From assembly GCA_025618425.1 (NCBI GenBank), contig CM046844.1, positions 4,589,177-4,653,176 of the forward strand: a stretch of 64,000 nucleotides of DNA, read 5' to 3'. A program made the translations under genes and the position numbers. This DNA is from Heliocidaris tuberculata (Eukaryota; Echinodermata; Echinoidea; Camarodonta; Echinometridae). Within the stretch, counting starts at the first letter, position 1, and every line of letters begins with the position of its first letter. The notes below the pieces were generated by a model that saw only the letters and a list, made by a program, of their open reading frames with translations, was not told where the DNA came from and did not search any database. Positions 1 through 13,262 of this stretch are shown here, in pieces.

Positions 1-737
1 ACCCGTGCATGGGTTTATTTGGATGGAAAATGAAGCGTTACAAGAATAAAGGAATCAGTTGCTTGTAAACAAAATAGGCGCCATTGCATTCACAGCTGCA
101 TACACCGCTGGACGTTCGGCGTTGAAGGAGGGATGAATACCGTCCTTGCAATCATTCAGCGGGCTTTTCAATTTGAAAGTGTGGTTTCTTTGATTGTTCA
201 TTAACCCTCGTCCTATATATTTACAAACAAAAGATTTCAGTAATCAGAATCTGTTTCATTCCCATTTTAGAATGGTGTGAAATATGGGCACGTTTGAATA
301 CACTAAATTCTTTATAATTTGAGAAATAACTGCACCGCACTTATGTTCATTCTTTATGGGACGTCGTCTGCTTGGACAGGATTGTTCCCTTTATTGACGT
401 CATTGAAACATTATTTTTTTGGCGAAGCGCTTGTATATCGCAGATGCTGGGAGGTAGTTTTATTTGTATTATTGTTTAATTACCTGATATGTAGTTGACT
501 TTAAACTGATACGATTGCTATCTGTTAACTTGCCAGTTTCTAGTGATACATTATTTATATTTGTGATTTTCTTTGAATGTGTACTTTAACAAACCTCATG
601 ACCATATGCATACAGACACATCTTTATGGGGAGGGGGGGGGGGGGGGGGGGGGGGATATTCGGGCACCGCGCTGCCCAAATATGAGGTGGTGCTTGCCCG
701 AATATTGGAATGTTAGAAATCATCTGGGGGCTGCAGC

Positions 738-768
<31 letters not shown>

Positions 769-2557
769 ACCTTGTACACCTGAGACTGTGTATTCTAATG
801 GTCAGAACTATCAGTTCAATTTTCCATCTGTCTCTGTTAATTATGGATTTTAAACTTCTGGCAATTCCATTTAGGAGATGTCACTTTACTGAAACTCAGT
901 TTATATTATGACCACAACTCAAAACTAATACAAATGTTAATTAGCACAAAATCAATTACACATTGTCATCAGCATTCATTCTTAAGAAACCAATATTTAG
1001 AACAAACGATTACATTCACCAGTTTATTGCATAAGAAAATTGTCTTACAATTTATTTACAAGGAAATAGAAAGAAATTTACCACAAAATACATACAATGT
1101 TCGACAAGATAGTGAAGCAGGAGAAACTAGTGAACAATGTCAGGTGACCCAGAAACATGACTAAACCCAGGGCCAACCCATAAAGATACAAACCTTCATT
1201 GTAACTTTTATTAATGTCAATAATTATTTAACCCAGACTACTGATGTTTGCTTATCAGCAGCAAAATACACATTTGTGAATAATAAACATTATATCTCAC
1301 ATACCATGAATCTTGCAACACGATTGGTCAAAATCAGGTCACACGACAAAGGATAGATTGTCATTGTAGCCATTGTAGGAATGGTAAATACTGTCCCACA
1401 TGAAAAAGTCTCTTTTTTGCTGATGCCACATACACACTAAGTCAATGGTCACGGTTTTGCAAAATATCAGTGTTCTTATATTGGAGTTTTAAATGCACAA
1501 TCACATATGTATAGGCCATTGTGGCATAGGACTATGCAAAGATGGTGTGCCGATAGTTAAGGGTTCCATAAGAATTCAACAATTCTGTACATGCGTGGAT
1601 CTTGCTGAATAAATATCTAGGTCAGCGTAACTTTACTAAAAGCATTGTCAATGAAGAATACATAGCAAATAATCACTGCCTTTAATATTCGGTGGATGGG
1701 TGCACAAACTATGCTTGCCTCGGTCTTGGTGATCTTGAGGACCATACTTGGCACATGATCTTCTCTTGCTGCAAGTGGCTTGAGATGTTAGAAGCCCTGA
1801 GATTTGCTTAATACCTGGCCATCTTTCTTTATTAAAATAACAATGTGTTTGCTCAAATTTTGAAGAGAAATATGGCAAACTTTGTGTCTGAAATGATATA
1901 AGACTAATCAGTAAATGAATAGTAAAGGAAATCTTGTTCAATTTTTAAGTCAAATCTTAGGGTTGCAGATATTTAGCGCCCCATCGTACTACAATTTTCA
2001 AAGGCATTAGCACCTACAGGTAAGATGTAAAAGTTCTGAGATAACTGAAAAGTTCATTTATCTTGATGAAGAAACATTCCTAGCTTTGTCACTATTGCTG
2101 GTTTTTAAAATTAGGCAAACTGTCTGAAAAGAGCACTCACAGATGATGTGGTTTATCTAAGCCAGGTAAACATTCCAGATATCACTGAAGGAGAATTATC
2201 TCATTTCAAACTAATTCAATGAAGGCTTTTTGGCAAATTAATGCTTCCATCTAGATTCATCCTCAAGTCTACCAACACTTTCATCTTTACTATGACCGCG
2301 GAAATGAAGCTTTTTTTAGTCCACTTTGTACACAAAGCATAATAACACAAAAATAGGGCAAGTCCAAGGTATTTTGATGCCCCATAATGCTGCAAGTATC
2401 ATTATCCTTGATATTTGTCTGATCAAAGCACTTGATAAATCATTCAGCAGGTACTCTAATTAACTCTGATGATGTCAGTAACATACGGGACATAATACAT
2501 TGGACTTGCCCAATACAATAAGTTTAAAGTCTTGACATTTCAACGGAAAGATGTTGC
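1..2557. other. 3' UTR of CSTF1 and downstream DNA
   Basis: No exon is recognisable. The stretch holds a run of 26 G near 630-655, a C run plus CA repeat near 739-770, and AT-rich sequence that probably includes the CSTF1 3' untranslated region down to one of several AATAAA words. Short open frames here lack splice or family support. Confidence 0.5.
1828..1833 (-). terminator. Candidate poly(A) signal of CSTF1
   Basis: TTTATT on the plus strand reads AATAAA on the minus strand, about 725 bases past the CSTF1 stop. Further AATAAA words occur closer to the left edge (near 1023, 1048 and 1204), so the true end of the transcript is open. Confidence 0.3.
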
Positions 2558-4655
2558 TTAGTTGGAGTCAGTTCGATGATACCAGAATCTTGCTCTGAAA
2601 TCATCACTACATGTCACAAAGCCTGGCCCAGTCGGGGAATGAATGATGCAACTTACAACATTGTTGTGACCTGAGAATGAAAACAAAATGAAAAATATTA
2701 ACCCATTGCCTATGGAAACCAGGGGGGTGATTCACTAACTGGGATCGATATCATTCCTAAAATCAATTTTCGGGATTGATTTCATTCCCAGCTTAAAATT
2801 AATTCCACCTTACTGATTCACTAAATCGCTTTTAGGATGGAATCAATTTTATCATGAATATATATGAGCGCAAATGAATATTTACGAGCGCACTCATTCC
2901 AACCAATCAACGTACTCAAATTTCAGTCACCGCCCCTCAGTCACCCGACCTAATTCTCTACTTAGCGCGTAGCTAGTGCGCGTTACCTAGCTACTGCATT
3001 AATTGCGCGCACGCATCGACTGGACATACACAGGGCTAGGGCCTATGGCTAGGGCAATGGGCGTGCAGGCAGGCACAGCGTAGCCGCGCCCAGGTTGGGG
3101 CGCGGGCGGGCATGCAGTGGATCGTGGAGTGACCGTTTGTGATTGTTAGGAGCGATCCGGATCACTCCCAACCTTAAAATCAATTCAGAGGCTGGAATCA
3201 ATCCCAAATACCTTAGTGAATCAGTCACTAAAAGCGATATCGCTCTTAGGATGGATATTGTTCCTAAAATTGATTTTTTTCTTATTTGGGATTAATTTTA
3301 GCTGTTAGTGAATCACCCCCCAGGTCATTCCTGTATTAAGCCTATGGAAATTAGATAATTTGGTAGTTAAGGGGTTAAAAAATGTAGGCAACACAAATTT
3401 CAGCAACAACAACAAAAATGAGACCACTGGATACTACTCTGAGGCAACTCTTAAATGGGCATTGAATCTTTGGCTTTAGTGAAACATACATGTAGAAGTC
3501 ACAGAATAATATAAACAGATTTATAAGTCAAGGATAGGTTGGATATTCTTCAAGTTAAGTTGGCCACCCATAGTAGATTGGAAGTTCACACCATGGTTTG
3601 AGTTTAAAGTGATTTGATAACTTTGTAGAGGCTTGATAAAATCTGAGCTGCCTGGCCTTACATGCTATCAGTGTATATAATATGGTGTAAAAATGAAGCC
3701 CAGGAAAAAAAAAAGCACTTCAAAATGCATCATGTGCTTCACAAAAGTAAACATATGCAAGTGACCGGAAATGCCAGACTCATTTTTCCCCATAGACTCA
3801 GTGTTAGACTAAAGCATATGGCCATACACTTTCGTAAATGGGAGTATTCAGTCATACATGTAGATATCTTAAAGCTCATGTAGAGTATTGGTAGCAAAAA
3901 GGAAATTGGAAAGAAACATGTTAAATATAGTCTCATGTTGTTCTCCTTGTATCAAAAGATGTCTGTAAGAGATCATTTGGTATTCCATCTATGATTTCTG
4001 GTGAATTTCAGTGTAAATATCTGTAAGGAATGCTTGATCACTGCCATTATGCTAGGACCATTCCACCCCGACGGCTCCCCGTACAGCAATCTTGGGGCTT
4101 CGCAAAGAGACAGCGTGTGTGCACTGTGTGTAGCTACTCATCATTGGTTTTACACGTGTGTGTACAGTGTATGGCACATGCTGCCTTTGTTGGGATTTTA
4201 CGTGCCTGTCCCGGCACATAAATTAGTTTTTGCCTCTTATTTGTTTAATATTAAACTTTAGGAGGCGAAATCTGCACAGTGTCTTAGTATTGCTAGTATC
4301 TTGCTATTTATCAATAAAAACTGAAGAAATCTGACGAACAGTTTTTGAGGGCTTACCAAAACTTTACATGACCTTTAATAATAGCATGATATATTTGAAA
4401 ACCTTTCTATGCCTGGCTATTTATTTATCCTTCTGAACATCATTATACAAGACAGATATCAAAATTCAACAATTTATTAAATCAAGCCTCCACAAAGTTA
4501 CAGAATCCCTTTAAACCATCTTTGTGAATTCAGGCCAATGTCTCTATGGTTGGAGACAAATCTTACCTAATGATAACAACTTGTTTCTCTCTGCATTCCT
4601 GGAATCCCAGCAACATAAACTCAAAGTCTTCTCATCTGGGAAGAATACTACACAG

Positions 4656-4686
<31 letters not shown>

Positions 4687-5270
4687 TATGGCAAGTCTAG
4701 TTTTTCATTATGCAGCAAGATAAGCATTTCATCATTCAACCCATGTAGACTATAAAGCACGACCATAAATCAATACCTAGCATTTGAATTTTTAGGACAA
4801 ATGAATAAACATCATAACCCTTCGGATTCTGCTGCTTCCCCTCTTTCTCCCTCTCTCTCTCTTCTGTACAGAGCTCTCCCTCTCACCTCTTCTTCCCTCC
4901 CTCAACCCCCCCCCCCCCTCTCTCTCACACACACTCTCTCTCCATCTCTGTCTGTCTGTCTGTCTCCCTCCCTCTCTCTTACTTTCTTATAAGCACATAG
5001 AGTAAGCCACCTCTCTTTGCCTTTACCATATCTGTATGAATGATCAAAACCTGGGCCCTGTTTCATAAAACTCGTCATCAATCACAAGTGGCAATAACTG
5101 TTATAAGCTACTGAATTCCTTGCATCTGATTGGCTGAGAGCAAATTTGTCGGTAAAAATCACCACCAAGACACTTGATGAAACGCCCCCCTGTTCTCTAC
5201 CCCTGCCCCCACACACCATATAGATACCCATCCCTCTCTCTCTTCACACCTGACGTTGATCTTGACCATC

Positions 5271-5303
<33 letters not shown>

Positions 5304-8300
5304 CAACTGTTCTTTATCCTCCTCACATACACATAAAGCTAACCAATTCCTGTATCATAATCCTTTATACGACTGAGGATTAATCTCTCCCTGCCTCTTC
5401 CACCGGCCTTCAAACACCAAGCACCTCTCTCTTACCATAATCCTCTGTGTGATTGAAGACTGCCTGCGTAGTAGTCTTCTGTTGATCAGACCCAGCTCCT
5501 GTGTACGTGATGAGTGTTCTACTGGTGGAGATCTCCCACAGTTTCACCAAGGAGTCCTTCCCGCTGGATAGAACATACTGCAGGGAAGGGCAGAAAATGG
5601 ACAACAATCAAATCCTCTTCAACGCAAAGCAATTTGCATTACATCACTATTTGCCCATTCAAACATGAGCTGGTGATGAGGCGGTGATCTATCAGCGAGC
5701 AAAGTGAAGTGAACGTGCATAACCAAGACTCTAATTTATGCCAACAGTCAGTGGTGATGCATTATGTACTCGTCTTTAAAGTATAAAAACAGGACCACTC
5801 AACTACTTCTTGTTTTTGTTTGTTTATTTTTTAAAATCAATATAATAATAATAATAATAATATTGGATATTTATATAGCGCTCATATCCATGAATGGTGC
5901 TCAAGGCGCTCCAATATTACCCCGGCTCTAGCTAGGCTATCGATTTCGGCGCTCACAGCATTCAAGGAATTCATTCCTGCCGGTATCCATTTAACACCTG
6001 GGTGGAGAGTGGCAAATGTAGATTAATATCTTGCCAAAGGACAGTAGTGCCGCACTGGGGTTCAAACCCACGACCTTCCCATCTTCAGTCAAGTGTTTAA
6101 AACCACTCGACTACGACAGATACAGCCATATGGCTGTGGATCGTCCTTACCTTTCCATTCCTTGAAAACCTAACAGAGCAAACAGGGCTACCCCCATGGG
6201 CATCTGTCAGGGTGTTGATACACCTGTTACTAACACCATCCCAGAGTTTGATGGTTCCATCTTTACTGCAGGATGCATACATGTTGGCAAGTGGACTGTA
6301 CTCCATCTGTAAATGTTGGAAAGAAATGTTGATTTATCAAATAGATCTGTTTTTATTGGAAATGTATGAAATAGTTCTCTATTTAAAGAGAATGTTGAGT
6401 TCTGGGAAAAAATAAAAAAATAATTTCTGAGATGTCAGTTTGGAAGTTTATCATAACAGAAATGTTCCCTGAAAAGGATAGCTCTTCAAATGCCCTCACA
6501 TTCAAAATATGACAAGAAACAGCTGAAACGTTTGGGCCGAACATTTGTGTGTAGTCCCATATACATATTTCTGTGTGAAGTGCATGTGACTCTCAGCAGA
6601 ATTTAGTCAATTTCTTATCATTTTGGTGATCCCAAAACCTTACAGCATACACCAATTCTTATGTGTGATATACTCAATCTTTCCCAATTGCTTTGAGACA
6701 GTTTCTTTCACAATACAATCTCATGACCAGAAGTCAACTTTATCTTTAAATTGGTACATGATCCAGATTTCTAAATTTGGAAGCAAAACATCTTATCACT
6801 ACCCACAACAGTTATATCCAGCATATTGGATCAGTGACTTGTATTAGAACTGAAAGATCCTCAGTTCAATAACCAAGAAAGGGGTCATCATTGTCCTTGC
6901 TTAAGCATGCTGATGACTTCTTAACTTTACAAGAAAGAAAGAACTAATCAATGAAAGAGAAAGGCGAGTTCTGGTAAAAGTGAAAAATAATTTGTGAGCT
7001 TTCTCATTTTTTACATTAGTTTGAAAGAATATCATAGAAGAAATGTTTCCTGAATGAGTACTACTCTTCAAATGCCCTCATATTCAAAATATGATGAGAA
7101 ATAACTGAAAAGTTTGTACTAAACTTTTGTGCAACATGGGCGTGTGTGGACCATATAAACATTTCTGTGTCAGTGCACAAGACTTTCAGCAAGACTGACT
7201 CAATTTCTCATTGCTTTTTTTAATTTTTCCAAAACCTCACAGTATACACCAATTCTTAAACTAAATATTCATTTATTTATTTATTTATTTATCTATTTCA
7301 GTTTAAAAAGACACATAAATATTTAATCAACCTTTCAAATTGCTTCCAGACAGTTTCTTTCACAATGTAATCACTTGACCATAACCCAACTTTACCTATG
7401 ATAATTTGTAAGAGGTTATAAAGAGGGAAATGGAGAAAGGAAGAGAGGGAGGGAAGAGTAAATGAGAAACAAGAGTCAGAGAGATAGAAGGAATAAGGAG
7501 GTAGGAAAAGGGAGATGGGGATGATGGATGAGAGGGTATAGCAAAGGTGAGAACAGCAGAGAAAGAGAGAGAGATAGAGAATGGTAGAGGGAAAGCAAAA
7601 AAGCAATAGAACATTCAAACTTGTTATGCTGATATGAAATTAAGTATCAAACCTCAATAATCATTGATGTATTTATACTTACCATATTGATCATAGCTTT
7701 GTGTTGGTCATTGGGATTGCAAGAAACAAAGCATTGTGCAGTGTTCACATCATACAGTCTCACTGTCAAAAAAAAAAAAAAAATCAAGAAAATTGCGGCA
7801 TTAACCATATGTGACCCTCCACCACAAAATGACCAATAAGTCGTAATGGGAGTTTTAGAGTAAACAGCTGAAAAAGGTGATTTTGGGTGGACATTTTGAT
7901 TTTAAGTTTGTTTTTTTTTCCTGAAAGTTTATTTATTAATCTACCATCTGACAAAATTTCAGGGTAAAATACCATGTTAAAATATGTTTTTACTCTCATT
8001 CAAAATGACCAATTTTTCCCTGAAATTCAAACTTTGTGTGTCAGCTTGCTGGGATAGTACTTCACATCGCTCTTCTAGGATAGCTCAAAAACTATATACT
8101 GTCTGATATTCAGAATCTAAATAAACAAAGAAATATATCTATTCTAAAGGTATGGAAAGTTTCAACCCAATCTAATTAGTACTTCACAGTGTAGGCTAGA
8201 GAGTTTTGACTCAACCTTTTGTGCGACAAACAATAGGACACAAATTAAGTGCTCTTAAATGGTCACTGTTCTTTATAGCCCGTTTTCTCTATTGTTTTGG

Positions 8301-9244
8301 TCATTAGCCTGTCTGACACGTTGGCACTCTCACTGTAATTTACAAGGGTTTGCTTAGTCCATACAAGACAAGTTATATCATTTTAAAGCTAAGAATCTAA
8401 GCTTTCAAACTGTGCTGAAATTTAAAAAACCCAAATTTCCAACTTATTGGTCATTTTGTGGTGGAGGGTCACATATGGTCTTCTAAATATATTTGAGTGC
8501 AAAGTGGAAAATTAAGAACACTTTTTTCTTTTTTTTTTTACACACAAGGCATTCAAAATCTTTTTTTTTCTCTCTTTTTTTTTTTTTTTACAAAACAATG
8601 AAAAATTCAGAATCTTAGGTGTGAATAAGAAGGCAACAGTAAGAGGGAGTATAACATTGTCATGATTAAATGGTTAACCACTCATCAGTCTTGGTAGTTT
8701 AGCCAGGCTAAACATTGCGATAAACTTTCTTCCATTTCACATGCTTATGGCCAACTAGGGCACGAGGCAGTAAACAACTTTGAATAAATACAGCATATCT
8801 GCCAACCTTCCACAGGAAAATACAGAAATCTCACACAGTAAAATAAGAAATACAGTTTATTTTGGATACTTTCACACATAGGTTTTCATAAAAAGAGAGG
8901 AATCTATGGCTCATAACACTAGTTTGAAGGCTGAAAAAGATGAATCATTCCTCCCAAACAGGAATGGTTGGCAGGTATGATGCAGCAGTAATATAACATA
9001 AGATAAGGGTAGTGCACATTACGAGTCCGTATACTGTAACACAGAGATCAGTTTCTCTGGCCATCCATTTGCACGTAACGTGGTTCTTATTTGGCAACGA
9101 TGGTTTCTTCATTGTGGTTCGCTGTGTCATAACAATAATAACAGCTATATTTAGGGGATGATCAAGGTGCCCTACAAAGTACAATGGGTAGATCTATGAG
9201 AAATTCCAGGCAAGGATTTCTTGTCACCGTGGGGGGGGGGGATG

Positions 9245-9275
<31 letters not shown>

Positions 9276-12200
9276 CAGAATAATAAACCGTTCTTGTATA
9301 GCGCATATCACATTATGATATAACGTCCCTATGCACTTCCAAAGGTTTGGATATTATTACCCTGGCTTTAGCTCTGGCTGCCGTAATCAGTGCACAGTGC
9401 ATTTCAAGGAATAAATCCTGCCAGGTACCCATTTAACACCTGGGTGGAGAGTGGCAAACGTGGATTAATGTCTTGCCCAAAGACGCTAGTGCCGGGCTGA
9501 GATTCTAACCTTCAACCCTTGCATTGAGAGTCAAGTGAATGAACCACTATATCATGACACCTCTACATATTCCAGGGGGGTATTTCATCAAGTTTCTTGT
9601 CAGTGATTTTTACTGGCAAATTTGCTCTCAGCCAATCAGATGCAAGGATTTCAGTAGCTTATAACAGTTATTGCAACTTGTCACTGAAGTTTTATGAAAC
9701 AGGGCCCTGGTTATCAATGATCAACCAAGGAACAAGAACTCACATGTAGGATGTTCCGTTGCAACCAGTAAGAAGTCTCCACAAGGATGGAATGTAGTAA
9801 ATCGGATGGGAGACACCTCCTGAATGGACTTGGCTGATTTTTTCACGGTGGACTTCGAGAAATCAAAGAGCTTGACGGTGCAGTCTTTACCTCCTGATAC
9901 CAGGATAGGCCAAGATGGGTGAAAATCAAGAGCTGTGATGTCCTGCAGAAATGAAACAATGAAGTGAAGGAATTACTATGTCACCAATATGCTTTCACCT
10001 TACTGCATGATATTGTTGTTGTGAGGAAGTCACTTTGTAACTCAAGTTAAATGTTGTAACTAAGGACCAAATTGATGTTAAGATTAACCAATTCTACACA
10101 TATCTGAAAAAGCAAATATGAATCACAAGCAATCTGTTTAAGGAGGGTCATTGCTGCTTTTACTGTGCTAAACATGAACATTTTGGGGGTCTCCGTGAGG
10201 CAACACTCTCACATGGCATAACTAAGAGAAAACATAAGTTTACTCATAATAATATATATGCGTAATCAACTTGAAATTACTTACATCAACATGATCATAG
10301 AGTGTCCTAATGACTGGATGGCTCTCCACAGTATCTGTAGTAGGGGCTGAGGCAGCACTCTTGGCTAACATACGCTCCACATCCAGGATCTAATAGTCAG
10401 AAGAATACAACATTACTATTACAAATCATCAAGGAGTTACAAACCAAATTATCTACTCTCCTGGAGCAACCGCGGTGTGACAAAATGTGAACACTCCGAA
10501 GTTAAAAGCAAAATGTATACATAATTATCTTGCATCAAGATATCACGGATGTAGGTAAACAATTCCAAGTAATCATGAATGAAGTTAAGACCTTAAGAGT
10601 TTTCACCATGGATCAAAACCCTGGACTGCCAAATGAAAGGTACACGTACTGTACATGTGCCAAAAGTCAACTGTGGCAGTCCTTTGTTTGTTCCACTGGT
10701 TGACCCTCAACACCACGGAAATAGCAGACATGAAGCTCTTTGTGAGATAAATAATAAGTACCTCATTTCATTTGTTTCCATAATCCCTCAAAAATACTTA
10801 TATAGTCAACCTCGCTTAAGTCGATGTCGCATGTGTCGAGCAGTCACTTAAGTCAATGAAAAAAAAAAGTCCCAATTTATCCTCATAGACTTACGTGTGT
10901 TAATTCTATGTACAGTGTACAAGCTTTCCAGGTTCAGACTCATTCTTTCATAACTCTAAAACCTTGTTAGAACTGAAATTTAATAGTGCAAGCACAACAA
11001 TAAATTTATGGAGGATCTCTTTTACATTTAAAGAAGAAATCCTCGACAACATTATCCCAAGAGTAGTTACTAAAAAATGAAAAGCAATAATCATATTCTT
11101 TTAATGATGATACCTTGATTGAAGCATCACTTGATCCTGTTGCAATAAGCTGGCCTATAAAAAAAACATGAAGAATAAACTCCAGCTTAATTTAAAAACC
11201 TTGAAAATTATACAGAAAAGATAGCATGCAGTACAAGAAATAACAATATCCTTGAAAATATATATTTTTTTTATAATTACATCATTTGAATTACTTCAGC
11301 ACACTCAAATCTTTGTCTAAAATGGTACTTGAAAATAACATGAGGTTGAATCTGGCTTATGATTATTTTTTACTCTTTCATATTCAACCCATGTGTATTA
11401 GCAAAGACTTCATCACGTTTTATTTGACTTACAATAAATGGGTTAAAACATTGTACCGACATAGAGAACAATATAGAATAGAATAAATGAGAAGAAGAAG
11501 GGCCCAACTCCATAAAAACTGTTTTTGAGTGATAAAGAAAATCTTTTAATATTTCATAGTTTCAGAAACAAGGTTTTCATCTATGGGAAACATTTTTTTA
11601 TTATTATTAATTATTCAGTACATGTAGATGAAAAAGTTCTATCTCTTTAACTTAACAAAATAGTAAGTTTTTTTATTGTTTCAGTAGAGTTGGGCCATCT
11701 TTCCTCTCAAGTCTCATGTATCAATTCATTCATTTAAAAAAAAAAAAATAAGCAACGACTGTGCCAATAATAAAATGAGAAGAAATAAACAAACCATCCT
11801 TGCTCCATGCGGCTATACGACAGGGACCCTTGTGAGCAGTGACATAACACGTCTCATACTGGGCTGCTTCTGGTGCTTGAGTCTGGACTGTAGGAAAATA
11901 GCAAATCATCATTAATTGTTAAAGTTTACCAATCATCTGAAAATATAATTTGTGTACCACTAGGAAGTATAAAATTAATTAACCTCAAAGAACTTTGTCT
12001 GGCATTCTTCTATAGGTCAACAGTTTAGGAGTATGAAGGAAATAAAAGATAGCATGAAGGTGCGAGCGCGGAACAAAACTCCAAGTTGGGTTCCTCGCAA
12101 GCCCTTATTTTGGCAAGCCCCTTTTATGCTTATAGAGAGTGTAATTAAACTATTTGAAGCCCATATTTTCAATATATCATAACGACATGGAACCTCTAAC

Positions 12201-13144
12201 ATACAAAATATTTTTTGGTGATTGGTACCCTTAAATATACATACAGGATTTTAGCAGGTTTACAAGAATATACCCAAATTTTTTTAACTTTACGGAGGTA
12301 AGAGCAGCAAGAAACAGATTTATCTTACCTTCTGTATCAAAGTCCAGATCAATAGATGTGGCTGGAGCAACTGTGTCCGATATTGATAGAGCCGGTTGTC
12401 CTGTGGAAAAATTATTATAATCCTTTGGGGTTTAAAGACTATACACAACATTTTCCCCGTCAAAAAATATTCAATGCAAGCTCTTGAAGCAACTGTATAA
12501 AAGATCTGATTAAATTTGACTTGACCTTATCTATCTAAAATAAAATTAATAACAAACTACAAGTACTTCATTGCACACAGTCAAGCCTGACTTAGTCACA
12601 ACCTCTCCATGAAGGCAACCTGTCTATAATGGTCACTTCTTCAAGAACTGGTGTAGAAAGGCCTTTGTCTACAGAGGCCATTTTTTTCTATTTCCCTTGG
12701 ATGTCCTTAATAGACAGGTTTGACAGTAAATTTTATGATTTGTTTGTTGTATTTTTTTTTTACTACCTCTACATCAGAGGGATATGATTAATTTTAAAAA
12801 ATCATTATGAAGTTTATGGAACAAAATCAATGCAGTTTAAAAGCTATTTGTATCCATTATTTGAGTGGAAATATCTACATTGATGTTTCTGTCTACAGCA
12901 AAGGTATGTGCTAAAATTACTTTAAAAACATTATCAGTCAGTTTACGGAACATACATGTAACCAATGCAGTTTAAATACTCTAAAGTATTTATGAAGAAA
13001 TAGGATGACTTACTATCAGGTTCTGCTCTGAGACCAAGCTGTACTACTTTCTGAAGACGGTCAGAGGGAGGGCAGTCTGGGACCGGGCAAACAATCTTAC
13101 TCAGCTGTTGGGCAACCTCATGGTAACCATCATGGAGGAGTTGA
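2558..13144 (-). CDS. CSTF1: Cleavage stimulation factor subunit 1 (CstF-50), spliced, N-terminus incomplete
   Basis: The product is the WD40 subunit of the nuclear CstF complex, which binds the GU-rich element downstream of poly(A) sites. Coding exons in transcript order: 13144-13014, 12400-12329, 11887-11795, 11154-11114, 10389-10285, 9942-9744, 7762-7683, 6306-6151, 5577-5436, 4647-4567, 2670-2558 (stop 2560-2558). All junctions are AG/GT and every phase agrees, giving 403 codons against 431 in human. The first exon encodes the rest of the N-terminal dimerisation region ([14 protein letters not shown]). The third carries [16 protein letters not shown] repeats follow, with [25 protein letters not shown] and the terminal [12 protein letters not shown]. 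The short exon 4647-4567 ([16 protein letters not shown]) is easily missed. The 13144 exon starts mid-codon, so about 20 residues come from upstream. Identity rests on co-linear matches to the remembered family along its whole length and is near certain. Confidence 0.95.
2698..3378. mobile_element. 80-bp TTAA-flanked MITE interrupted by a second element
   Basis: TTAA at 2698-2701 and 3375-3378 bound sequence that, without the nested insertion, is 80 bp long and matches the intact copy at 56697-56776 (shared words include ATTAAGCCTATGG and GATAATT). The interruption is the 596-bp element at 2724-3319. Confidence 0.75.
2724..3319. mobile_element. 596-bp MITE with GGGGTGATTCACTAAC termini
   Basis: The left end GGGGTGATTCACTAAC is the exact reverse complement of the right end. 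CCAGG directly flanks both sides (2719-2723 and 3320-3324), a 5-bp target duplication. Subterminal segments repeat the ATTCACTAA word and GATATC-containing inverted pieces. No transposase frame is present. It sits inside an older 80-bp MITE in the last CSTF1 introns. Confidence 0.8.
4030..4380 (+). repeat. Dispersed repeat, copy 1 of 2
   Basis: This block, starting near CCATTCCACCCCGACGGCTC and ending near TTTTTGAGGGCTTACCAAAAC, recurs in the same orientation at about 36980-37305. It contains no maintained reading frame. Its family is not recognised. Confidence 0.7.
4655..4681. repeat. Poly(A) tract next to a CSTF1 splice acceptor
   Basis: A run of about 25 A (poly-T on the transcribed strand) lies within 10 bases of the acceptor of exon 4647-4567 and acts as its polypyrimidine tract. 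Confidence 0.7.
5053..5190 (+). mobile_element. 138-bp MITE, GGGCCCTGTTTCATAAAA family, copy 1
   Basis: An element with imperfect terminal inverted repeats (left GGGCCCTGTTTCATAAAACT, right CTTGATGAAACGCCCCCC). The inverted second copy is at 9575-9707; both share CATCTGATTGGCTGAGAGC inside. Both lie in CSTF1 introns. Confidence 0.75.
5866..6115 (+). mobile_element. tRNA-like-tailed SINE, copy 1
   Basis: It begins with an ATATAGCGC motif after an ATA microsatellite, contains ATTTAACACCTGGGTGGAGA, and ends in a segment (GGGTTCAAACCCACGACC) that on the minus strand looks like a tRNA B box. The related copy is at 9280-9563. It lies between CSTF1 exons. Confidence 0.65.
6380..6745 (+). repeat. 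Dispersed repeat with a diverged near-tandem copy
   Basis: The block matches 6950-7380 in the same orientation and about 37317-37680 in the opposite one. Shared words include TCTTCAAATGCCCTCA, CATTCAAAATATGA and ACACCAATTCTTA. No coding potential is seen. The two local copies lie in one CSTF1 intron. Confidence 0.7.
6950..7380 (+). repeat. Dispersed repeat, second local copy
   Basis: It is homologous to 6380-6745, with about 20 percent visible divergence and small indels, so the duplication is old. Confidence 0.65.
7804..8479. mobile_element. 676-bp MITE with 38-bp terminal inverted repeats
   Basis: The left end (ACCATATGTGACCCTCCACC and onward through GACCAATAAGT) is the reverse complement of the right end over about 38 bp with very few mismatches. 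The interior is AT-rich without a frame. It lies in the CSTF1 intron just upstream of exon 7762-7683. Confidence 0.8.
9280..9563 (+). mobile_element. tRNA-like-tailed SINE, copy 2
   Basis: It shares with 5866-6115 the central CATTTAACACCTGGGTGGAG word and the order of segments, and also follows an ATA microsatellite (9247-9276). The tRNA-like tail is more degraded. Confidence 0.65.
9575..9707 (-). mobile_element. 138-bp MITE, GGGCCCTGTTTCATAAAA family, copy 2
   Basis: This is the reverse complement of the element at 5053-5190, matching over the full length with scattered substitutions and small indels. Confidence 0.75.
11500..11700. mobile_element. ~200-bp MITE, GGCCCAACTC termini
   Basis: GGCCCAACTCCATAAAAACTG at the left pairs imperfectly with CAGTAGAGTTGGGCC at the right. 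The interior is AT-rich. It lies in a CSTF1 intron. Confidence 0.6.
11935..12238 (+). repeat. Dispersed repeat, copy 1 of 2
   Basis: It matches 40860-41217 in the same orientation. Shared words are TAGGAAGTATAAAAT, GGTCAACAGTTTAGGAGTAT, ACATGGAACCTCTAACATAC and TTTTTTGGTGATTGGTACCC. The second copy has an extra GC-rich segment in the middle (near 41030-41070). Confidence 0.75.
12590..12740 (+). repeat. Fragment of a TACAGTCAAACCTG-type MITE
   Basis: GTCAAGCCTGACTTAGTCAC at the left and AATAGACAGGTTTGACAGTA at the right are imperfect inverted repeats. Related ends recur near 56490 and 56576. Confidence 0.5.
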
Positions 13145-13262
13145 CTGCAATGGAAGAAACAATTAAAAAAGAAAGAAAAGATTTTACGGTATTGGTGGCT
13201 GTCCAAATTCTGTCACGGAGATACGAGCACTTGCCCTCTCGCGGTGACCAAGATATGTACAT

